Shown: positions 57,931-64,000 of the stretch, one piece after another
How positions within the stretch are numbered: the stretch's first letter is position 1
Layout of the letters: each line of letters opens with the position of its first letter
Assembly: GCF_014252955.1 (NCBI RefSeq)
Contig: NZ_JACMIA010000001.1
Span: 1,240,001 to 1,304,000 of the forward strand
Direction: 5' to 3'
DNA from: Stappia sp. 28M-7
Lineage (GTDB): Bacteria; Pseudomonadota; Alphaproteobacteria; Rhizobiales; Stappiaceae
Length of the DNA: 64,000 nucleotides
Program-made: the position numbers and the translations under genes
Notes under the pieces: generated by a model
What the model was told of the DNA's origin: nothing
Database searches by the model: none
What the model saw: only the letters and a program-made list of their open reading frames with translations

Positions 57931-58854
57931 ATGGCTGATCTCGCCGGCATCCTTCCGGTTCTCCCCACGCCCTTCACGCAAGACGGGAAGGTGGATCTTC
58001 AGGCGATGCGCCGCCTGGTGCGCTTCGCACTCGATTGCGACGTGGATGGTGTGGTCTTCCCGGGCTTTGCCAGCGAGGTGGAGCAGCTGGAGGCGGACGA
58101 GCGTGCCGAGTTGCTGGGCCTGGTGGCGCAGGAGGTCGGCGGCAAGGTGCCGGTGGTTGCCGGCGCCAGTGCGCCGACCGCCGCGGACGTGATTGCCCAT
58201 GGCCGCGTGGCGGCCTCTGTCGGCGTCATCTGGCTGATGATCCAGCCGCCGGTCTCCATCGGCCGCGAGGCGGCGGCGGTGACCGCGTTCTTCAGCGAGG
58301 TGGCGGCCGGTCTGCCGGAGGCGCGCATCGTGCTGCAGAATGCGCCGGCGCCGCGCGGCTCCGACATCGCGCCGCAGGTGCTGGTCGAGGTGGCGCGCGC
58401 CGTGCCGCAGATCGCCTATGTCAAGGAAGAGACCCTGCCGGCCGGGCCGGCAATCAGCCATCTGCTGGCCCATCGGCCGCAGACGCTGGCCGGCGTCATC
58501 GGCGGCGGCGGGGCGCGTTACATCCTCGATGAATATGCGCGCGGCGCCTGCGCGGCCATGCCGGCCATCGAGATCGCCGACGAGCATGTCGCGCTCGACC
58601 GGGCCTGGCGGGCCGGTCGGATCGCCGAGGCGCGGGAGGTCTATGTGCGGACCCTGCCGCTGCTGACCCTGCAGGCCGTCTACCGGATGCGCCTGACCAA
58701 GTATGTGATGGTCCGTCGCGGAATTCTAGAGAACACCATCGTGCGCGCGCCGACGCCGGAGCTCGACGGCCCGGCTTGCTCGGACATCGATGCCAACCTT
58801 GCCGCGCTCGGCATCGGCGCGCCGCGGGCGGCTCTCGCCGGGAGTGCCCGATGA
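57931..58854 (+). CDS. Dihydrodipicolinate synthase (DapA) family lyase/aldolase
   Basis: A 307-residue class I lyase of the DHDPS/NAL family. The start GILPVLPTPFTQDGKVDL and VVFPGFASEVEQLEADER show the barrel, and the Schiff-base lysine is K165 in IAYVKEET. The usual proton-relay tyrosine of YNxP is replaced in VLQNAPAPRG, so the reaction differs from true DHDPS. Relatives in sugar-acid pathways cleave or dehydrate 2-keto-3-deoxy acids. ATG 57931 is used; TTG 57916 is an alternative. The stop overlaps the next gene by four bases. Confidence 0.85.
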   Translation: MADLAGILPVLPTPFTQDGKVDLQAMRRLVRFALDCDVDGVVFPGFASEVEQLEADERAELLGLVAQEVGGKVPVVAGASAPTAADVIAHGRVAASVGVIWLMIQPPVSIGREAAAVTAFFSEVAAGLPEARIVLQNAPAPRGSDIAPQVLVEVARAVPQIAYVKEETLPAGPAISHLLAHRPQTLAGVIGGGGARYILDEYARGACAAMPAIEIADEHVALDRAWRAGRIAEAREVYVRTLPLLTLQAVYRMRLTKYVMVRRGILENTIVRAPTPELDGPACSDIDANLAALGIGAPRAALAGSAR

Positions 58855-60020
58855 GCGACGCTGTCCGCAGCATCGAGGTCTTCACGCTGACGCAGACGCG
58901 GGACAAGCCCTATCTCGGGATGGCCCGCAAGGGCGAGGAGCCGAATGCGCGCGGCTATCTGGTGCGCAAGGGCAACCGCACCGTCTATCCGACCTTCGAC
59001 CGCAGCGTGCTGTTGCGCATCGAGACGCGCGACGGCGTTACCGGCTGGGGCGAGACCTACGGCCTCGTCGCACCGGGCGCCGTTGCCGAGATCGTCAAGG
59101 ACCTGCTCGCCGACTTCACCATCGGCCGCGATCCGTCCGATCCGTCGGCCATCTACGACGACCTCTACGACCTGATGCGGGTGCGCGGCTATACGGGGGG
59201 CTTCTATGTCGACGCGCTGGCCGCCATCGACATCGCCCTTTGGGACATCGCCGGGCAGATCGCCGGCAAACCGGTGGCGGAGCTTCTGGGCGGCGACCGC
59301 TCGAAGACCATCCCTGCCTATGTCTCGGGCCTGCCCGAGGCGACCCGCAAGGCCCGCGCCGAGCTCGCCCTGTCCTGGCAGGCGCGCGGGTTCGACGCGT
59401 TCAAGTTTGCAACGCCGGTCGCCGACGACGGCCCGGCGGCGGAGATGGAGAGCTTGCGCGCGGCGCTGGGCCCCGACGCGCGGATCGCCGCCGACATGCA
59501 CTGGAACCAGAGCGCGGACGAGGCGCTGGCCCTGATCGAGGCGATGAAGCCGCACGGCCTGTGGTTCGCCGAGGCGCCGGTCTACACCGAGGACATTGCC
59601 GGTCTGGAGGCAGTGTCGAAGGGCACGGACGTGTCGATCGCCGTCGGCGAGGAATGGCGCACGGTCTGGGACATGCGCCACCGGGTGGAGCGCTGCCGCA
59701 TCGCCATCGTCCAGCCGGAGATGGGGCACAAGGGCATCACCAATTTCACCCGCATCGGCGCGCTGGCGGCGGAGCGGGGCATCGAGGTGATCCCGCATGC
59801 GACCATCGGCGCCGGGATCTTCCTGGCCGCCAGCCTGCAGGCGAGCGCATCGCTGCCGACGCTGACCGGCCACGAGTTCCAGCATTCGATCTTCGAACCT
59901 AACCGGCGCCTTCTTGCAGGCGACATGGACTGCGCGGACGGCGTCTACCGCCTCCCGACCGGTCCAGGTCTTGGAGTGCGCCCGTCGGAGGAAGCGCTGC
60001 GCCTGATGCAGCGGATATAA
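58851..60020 (+). CDS. Mandelate racemase/muconate lactonizing enzyme family dehydratase (galactonate dehydratase-like)
   Basis: A 389-residue enolase-superfamily enzyme. The metal ligands D215 (AADMHW), E241 (FAEAP) and E267 (GEEW) are each 26 residues apart. General bases are K185 in FKFATP and H316 in HATIGAG. H217 next to D215 and the single lysine match the galactonate/arabinonate dehydratase type rather than the KxK racemase type. It is likely to dehydrate a sugar acid to a 2-keto-3-deoxy acid feeding DgoK or the adjacent lyase. The specific sugar acid is inferred from context. Confidence 0.87.
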   Translation: MSDAVRSIEVFTLTQTRDKPYLGMARKGEEPNARGYLVRKGNRTVYPTFDRSVLLRIETRDGVTGWGETYGLVAPGAVAEIVKDLLADFTIGRDPSDPSAIYDDLYDLMRVRGYTGGFYVDALAAIDIALWDIAGQIAGKPVAELLGGDRSKTIPAYVSGLPEATRKARAELALSWQARGFDAFKFATPVADDGPAAEMESLRAALGPDARIAADMHWNQSADEALALIEAMKPHGLWFAEAPVYTEDIAGLEAVSKGTDVSIAVGEEWRTVWDMRHRVERCRIAIVQPEMGHKGITNFTRIGALAAERGIEVIPHATIGAGIFLAASLQASASLPTLTGHEFQHSIFEPNRRLLAGDMDCADGVYRLPTGPGLGVRPSEEALRLMQRI

Positions 60021-60041
60021 GAGCCAAGTGGAGGAAACACG

Positions 60042-61319
60042 ATGACCAAGACTTTCGGACGGTTCGTCAGGACCGCAACCGCAGCTGCCATGCTCTCGGC
60101 GACCATGCTGTCGCCGGCGTTGGCTGATGCGACACTCAAGTTCGTCTCCTGGCAAGTGGACGATGCCGGCACCGGCGACTGGTGGAAAGCCGCCATCGCC
60201 GCCTTCGAGGAGGCCCATCCGGGCGTGAAGGTGGAGTTCACCAAGGTCGAGCGCGCGGCCTATGCCGACACGATGACGACCCTGTTTGCCGGCGGCCAGC
60301 CGCCGCACATCGTCCATCTCGCCTCGTTCGAGTTCCAGTCCTTCGCCGAGAACGGCTGGATGGAAAATCTCGGCCCCTGGCTCGACAAGGACGGCGTCGA
60401 CATGACCGGCTGGGCCGGCCAGGGCAAGTGCGTGTGGAACGGTGAAACCGCTTGCATCATGATGAACTACTTCGGCTTCATCATGGCCTACAACAAGGCG
60501 ATCCTGGAGAAGGAAGGCCTGTCGGTTCCCACCACCTATGCCGAGTTCCTCGATGTCGCGCGCAAGACGACCAAGGATCTCAACGGCGACGGCATCACCG
60601 ACCAGTACGGCACCGGCCACGAGACCAAGGGCGGCGCCGGCCAGTACCTGACCGAGATGCTGAGCTACATCCTCGATGCCGGCGCCTACTGGACCGACAA
60701 GGACGGCAACATCACCATCGACACGCCCGAGATGGTCGAGGGTCTGACCCGCTGGAAGACCGTCGTCAAGGAAGGTCTGACCCCCGTCGACCTGTCCGCC
60801 GGCGACATCCGCAAGCTCTTCGCCGACGGCAAGATGGCCCTGCGCCTCGACGGCCCCTGGCTCTACGGCATCATGCAGAAGGGCGCAGCGTCCGCCGACA
60901 CGGCGGTTGCCGAGCCGGCCTTCTCTCCGCCGGTCGGTGGCTCGTCCAACGTGCTGGGCATGGCGAGCGAGATTTCCGATGAGGAAAAGGCGCTCGTGTG
61001 GGACTTCATCAAGCTGGTTATGTCGCCCGAGTGGCAGCGCAAATACGCCACCATCGGCAAGAACACCCCGCCGAGCCCGGCTGCCGACGTCTCCGGCGTC
61101 GAGCAGGAGGTGCCGCACTTCCCGCTGCTGATCAAGACGATGAAGGCGGCCTCGGATGCCGGCGTCGACCGCATCCCGACGGGCCTTGAGATCCAGTACA
61201 ACGAGTTCGGCAAGATGGTGCAGGAGGAGGTCCAGCGCATGCTGATCGAGGATCTCGATCCGGCCGAGGTGGTCAAGGTCATGCAGGAGCGGGCCGAGAC
61301 CATCAAGAACGGCGGCTGA
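60042..61319 (+). CDS. Sugar ABC transporter substrate-binding protein (CUT1 family)
   Basis: A 425-residue periplasmic binding protein. A signal peptide ends at SPALADA. The mature part starts TLKFVSWQVDDAGTGDWWKA, then VKVEFTKVERAAYADTMTTL and VAEPAFSPPVGGSSNVLG, as in family 1 binding proteins. GTGGAGGAA precedes the ATG. It follows the dehydratase gene after 21 bases, so its ligand is probably the sugar acid or glycoside consumed by this operon. A hairpin follows it. Confidence 0.92.
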   Translation: MTKTFGRFVRTATAAAMLSATMLSPALADATLKFVSWQVDDAGTGDWWKAAIAAFEEAHPGVKVEFTKVERAAYADTMTTLFAGGQPPHIVHLASFEFQSFAENGWMENLGPWLDKDGVDMTGWAGQGKCVWNGETACIMMNYFGFIMAYNKAILEKEGLSVPTTYAEFLDVARKTTKDLNGDGITDQYGTGHETKGGAGQYLTEMLSYILDAGAYWTDKDGNITIDTPEMVEGLTRWKTVVKEGLTPVDLSAGDIRKLFADGKMALRLDGPWLYGIMQKGAASADTAVAEPAFSPPVGGSSNVLGMASEISDEEKALVWDFIKLVMSPEWQRKYATIGKNTPPSPAADVSGVEQEVPHFPLLIKTMKAASDAGVDRIPTGLEIQYNEFGKMVQEEVQRMLIEDLDPAEVVKVMQERAETIKNGG

Positions 61320-61332
61320 CCGCACTTTCGCA

Positions 61333-61357
61333 GCCGGCCCCCGCCACGGGGGCCGGC
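61333..61357 (+). promoter_or_regulatory. Intra-operon GC hairpin after the sugar-binding-protein gene
   Basis: GCCGGCCCCC and GGGGGCCGGC form a perfect 10-bp stem around GCCAC, followed by TTGTCTTTTCG. With this broken T-run it could act as a partial terminator. It starts 14 bases after the binding-protein stop. Confidence 0.72.
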
Positions 61358-61407
61358 TTGTCTTTTCGTTCCTGCGCCGCGGCACCGCGCCCGCGGCAGG
61401 AGGTTGC

Positions 61408-62316
61408 ATGTCCCGAGTCCGGCTCTTCGATCTGGCCAGGCCGAGCCGTCAACATCTGCTGGGCTACATTCTGCTTGCCCCCGCGGTGCTGCTGGTCGGC
61501 CTGATCATCGTCTATCCCCTGATCATCTCGATCGACCTGTCGCTGCAGGCGGTCAAGCTGCCGCGAATGGGCGCCCCGCGCGCGCCCTTCACCACGGCGA
61601 ACTACCAGAAGCTCTTTGCCTCGAGCGAATTCTGGATGGCCTGCTGGGTGACGCTGAAACTCGTTGTCGTCGTGACCGCCGGCAGCCTGATCACCGGCGT
61701 CTCGACCGCGCTTCTGGTCAACAACCGCTTCCGAGGGCGCACGCTCGCCCGGCTCGCCATGGCGCTGCCCTGGGCGGTGCCGGAAGTGATCGCGGTGGTG
61801 ATCTTTGCCTGGATCTTCGACAGCTCCTTCGGGCTGATGAGCTGGCTGCTGGTCACGCTCGGCCTGTCCGACGGCATGATCGCCTGGGTCTCGACACCGG
61901 GCGCTGCCTTCTGGGCCGTGGCGATCACCATGATCTGGAAGGGCTTTCCCTTCGTCTCGATCATGACGCTGGCTGGCCTGCAGTCGATCCCGACCGATTT
62001 CTACAATGCCGCCAAGGTGGACGGGGCCAACGTCTTCCAGCGCTTCCGATGGATCACGCTGCCGCTCCTGATGCCGGTGCTCGGCGTCACCCTGGTGCTG
62101 GTCATCCTGTGGGTGTTCCGCGACTTCTCGATCATCAAGGTGCTGACCGAGGGCGGGCCGCTGAAGTCGACCCAGACCCTGTCGATCATGACTTACGACC
62201 AGGCCTTCGGCTTCTTCAACTTCGGCTATGCCTCGGCGGTGGGCGTCGTCACGCTGGTCATCTGCGTCGTCGCGAGCCTGTTGATGCTCGGTCGCCAGAC
62301 CCGCGCCATGTATTGA
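61408..62316 (+). CDS. Sugar ABC transporter permease (MalF/UgpA family)
   Basis: A 302-residue permease. Early helix YILLAPAVLLVGLIIVYPLI, then LPWAVPEVIAVVIFAWIFDS and the EAA loop DFYNAAKVDGANVFQRFRWI place it in the MalF/UgpA group. AGGAGG stands before the ATG. It is followed by the MalG-type gene after 13 bases. Confidence 0.92.
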   Translation: MSRVRLFDLARPSRQHLLGYILLAPAVLLVGLIIVYPLIISIDLSLQAVKLPRMGAPRAPFTTANYQKLFASSEFWMACWVTLKLVVVVTAGSLITGVSTALLVNNRFRGRTLARLAMALPWAVPEVIAVVIFAWIFDSSFGLMSWLLVTLGLSDGMIAWVSTPGAAFWAVAITMIWKGFPFVSIMTLAGLQSIPTDFYNAAKVDGANVFQRFRWITLPLLMPVLGVTLVLVILWVFRDFSIIKVLTEGGPLKSTQTLSIMTYDQAFGFFNFGYASAVGVVTLVICVVASLLMLGRQTRAMY

Positions 62317-62329
62317 GAAAGGGGATCCC

Positions 62330-63160
62330 ATGAACCGCACACCCCTGCAAAGCCTGGCGCTCTACGGCACCGTCATCCTGCTCGCCGCGCTGATCCTGTT
62401 CCCCGTCTACTGGCTGCTGGTGACGGCAGTCTCCACCTCGGCGGACCTGTCGCAACTGCCGCCCAGCTTCTGGCCGGACGATGCCCAATGGGGCACCTTC
62501 GCCAAGGTCTGGGAGGAGCGGCCGATCCCGCTCTGGCTGACGAACTCGATGCTGGCGGCCATAGGCTCGGTCACCCTGTCGATGGTGGTCTCGGTGCTGG
62601 CAGGCTATGCCCTGTCGCGCTTCACGATCCGCGGCGGCCATTCGCTCGGCCTGTTCATCCTTACGGCGAAGATGCTGCCGGCGACGCTGCTGGTGATCCC
62701 GCTCTTCTCGATCTTCCGCAACTTCGGGATGATCGGCAGCCTGTGGACGCTGGTGCTGGCGCATTCGACGCTGATCATTCCCTTCACCACCTGGATGCTG
62801 AAGGGCTATTTCGACACGATCCCGCGCGAGCTGGAACAGGCGGCGATGGTCGACGGCTGCTCGCCGATGGGCGCGATGGTGCGGGTCGTGTTGCCCGTGG
62901 CAACGCCCGGACTGGCGGCGACCTCGCTCTATGCCTTCGTGCTGAGCTGGGCCGACTACGCCTATGCGCGGACCTTCCTCGTCAATGCACCGGACAGCTG
63001 GACCGCCAATCTCGGCATCACGACGATGCGCGGCGAATACAGCACCGACTGGAACGAGATCTCGGCCGCGGCCGTCTTCGTCGCCGTTCCGATCATCGTC
63101 ATCTACCTGTTCCTTGAGCGCTACCTGGTCGGCGGACTGACCGCGGGCGCGGAGAAGTAA
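62330..63160 (+). CDS. Sugar ABC transporter permease (MalG/UgpE family)
   Basis: A 276-residue permease with six helices. The EAA loop is ELEQAAMVDGCSPMGAMVRV, preceded by LKGYFDTIP. The C-terminal ERYLVGGLTAGAEK matches the MalG-group ending. AAAGGGGATCCC precedes the ATG. It pairs with the preceding permease. Confidence 0.92.
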   Translation: MNRTPLQSLALYGTVILLAALILFPVYWLLVTAVSTSADLSQLPPSFWPDDAQWGTFAKVWEERPIPLWLTNSMLAAIGSVTLSMVVSVLAGYALSRFTIRGGHSLGLFILTAKMLPATLLVIPLFSIFRNFGMIGSLWTLVLAHSTLIIPFTTWMLKGYFDTIPRELEQAAMVDGCSPMGAMVRVVLPVATPGLAATSLYAFVLSWADYAYARTFLVNAPDSWTANLGITTMRGEYSTDWNEISAAAVFVAVPIIVIYLFLERYLVGGLTAGAEK

Positions 63161-63163
63161 TCC

Positions 63164-64000
63164 ATGGCAAATATCTCCATTCGAAACGTCCACAAGAGCT
63201 ACGGCGCGCACGAGGTGCTGAAGCCGTTCTCCCTCGAGATCGCGGACGGGGAGTTCATCGTGCTGGTCGGCCCGTCGGGCTGCGGCAAGTCGACGATGCT
63301 CAAGATCCTGGCGGGCCTCGAGCCGGCGACCGGCGGCGACATTTACCTCGGCGAGCGGGAGGTCACCGACCTTGCTCCCGGCGACCGCGACATCGCGATG
63401 GTGTTCCAGAACTACGCGCTCTATCCGCACCTGACCGTGCGCGAGAATATCGGCTTCGGGCTGAAGATGCGCGGCACGCCAAAGGCGGAGATCGAGCGCC
63501 GGGTGCTGGAGGCCGCGAGCACCCTGGAGGTGGAGAAATATCTCGAACGCCGCCCGAAGGACCTGTCCGGTGGCCAGCGCCAGCGCGTTGCGCTGGGCCG
63601 GGCCATCGTGCGCCAGCCCCAGGCCTTCCTGATGGACGAGCCGCTCTCCAATCTCGACGCCAAGCTGCGCGTCCACATGCGGGCCGAGATCGGTGCCCTG
63701 CACCAGCGCCTCGGCGTCACCACCGTCTATGTCACGCATGACCAGATCGAGGCGATGACCATGGCCGACCGGGTTGTGATCATGCGCGACGGCGAGATCC
63801 AGCAGATCGCCGATCCCGACACGCTGTTCCAGCGGCCCGACAATCTGTTCGTCGCCGGCTTCATCGGCTCGCCCGGCATGAACTTCCTTTCCGCCGATGT
63901 GGAGCGGTCGGCCGGCGGGGCGACCATCACCCTGTTCGGCAACCGGATCGCCGTCGACGAGGCGCGGCTTGCCGGCGCCTCGACCGTTATCGCCGGTATC
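63164..64000 (+). CDS. Sugar ABC transporter ATP-binding protein (MalK/UgpC family), 3' end missing
   Basis: The first 279 codons lie in the window; the C-terminal regulatory domain continues beyond it. Walker A is GPSGCGKST, the Q-loop [12 protein letters not shown], the signature [16 protein letters not shown], Walker [13 protein letters not shown], and the switch histidine is in [28 protein letters not shown] begins the TOBE region. The start is three bases after the permease stop. It completes the second CUT1 transporter. Confidence 0.92.
   Translation, partial: MANISIRNVHKSYGAHEVLKPFSLEIADGEFIVLVGPSGCGKSTMLKILAGLEPATGGDIYLGEREVTDLAPGDRDIAMVFQNYALYPHLTVRENIGFGLKMRGTPKAEIERRVLEAASTLEVEKYLERRPKDLSGGQRQRVALGRAIVRQPQAFLMDEPLSNLDAKLRVHMRAEIGALHQRLGVTTVYVTHDQIEAMTMADRVVIMRDGEIQQIADPDTLFQRPDNLFVAGFIGSPGMNFLSADVERSAGGATITLFGNRIAVDEARLAGASTVIAGI

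Noticed and set aside
1-64000. tRNA or rRNA genes
   Set aside because: Reading both strands, no tRNA-like arms with a CCA-proximal T-loop motif or rRNA segment was noticed; a covariance search could not be run.

Overview
The window is GC-rich DNA, roughly two-thirds G+C by eye, from an alphaproteobacterium. The gene content fits a metabolically versatile Hyphomicrobiales or Stappiaceae-like organism: six ABC uptake systems, FCD/GntR, DeoR, Lrp and LysR regulators, dispersed GC-rich intergenic repeats and a cobalamin riboswitch. The genus cannot be fixed from the sequence alone. No rRNA, tRNA, CRISPR array, insertion sequence or phage gene was seen. Most genes sit in tight operons with ATGA, GTGA or TTGA stop/start overlaps.

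Layout. (1) 1-2176: the 5' end of an enoyl-CoA hydratase gene, a LysR regulator and an MBL-fold lactonase-like hydrolase. (2) 2247-13335: a GntR regulator and a catabolic operon encoding a beta-hydroxyacid dehydrogenase, an alpha/beta hydrolase, a CMD-family protein, a Liv-type ABC transporter and a succinate-semialdehyde dehydrogenase. The regulator gene and the operon share an operator placed inside near-consensus promoters. A 1.2 kb tandem repeat array lies between them. (3) 13421-16647 (minus): D-amino acid dehydrogenase, a TauE/SafE exporter and two Rnk/GreA-like proteins. (4) 17121-23227: cobalamin riboswitch, btuB, BtuF/C/D-type transporter genes and an unrecognised coupled gene with a TTG start. 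(5) 23250-24758 (minus): an autoregulated-looking TetR operon with two small domain-of-unknown-function proteins, then a G-rich tract and an inverted copy of part of the repeat. (6) 25275-33907 (minus): a peptide/opine-type ABC transporter with a fused double ATPase, an SDR and two DAO-type flavoenzymes, divergent from a LysR gene. (7) 35006-40634: a CUT1 sugar ABC operon, a LOG-family gene and a DeoR regulator, with matching 16-bp palindromes at both promoter regions. (8) 40687-45691: the DabA/DabB inorganic-carbon transporter and a divergent LysR gene. (9) 45850-55215: an Lrp regulator with AT-rich 5' DNA, a class V PLP enzyme, a flavoenzyme, two L-2-amino-thiazoline-4-carboxylate (ATC) hydrolase family proteins and a complete Liv-type transporter. 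(10) 55255-64000: an EamA transporter, dgoA and dgoK, then a divergent operon with a DHDPS-family lyase, an enolase-superfamily dehydratase and a second CUT1 sugar transporter that runs off the window.

How the genes work together. Nearly every block pairs an ABC importer with the enzymes that would consume its cargo and a local regulator. Block 9 is the best candidate for an undescribed system: import and breakdown of a sulfur-containing heterocyclic amino acid. Block 2 resembles a lactone to hydroxy-acid to semialdehyde to dicarboxylate route. Block 10 is a De Ley-Doudoroff-type sugar-acid pathway. A recurrent architectural feature is a strong GC hairpin directly after the substrate-binding-protein gene in four separate transporter operons.
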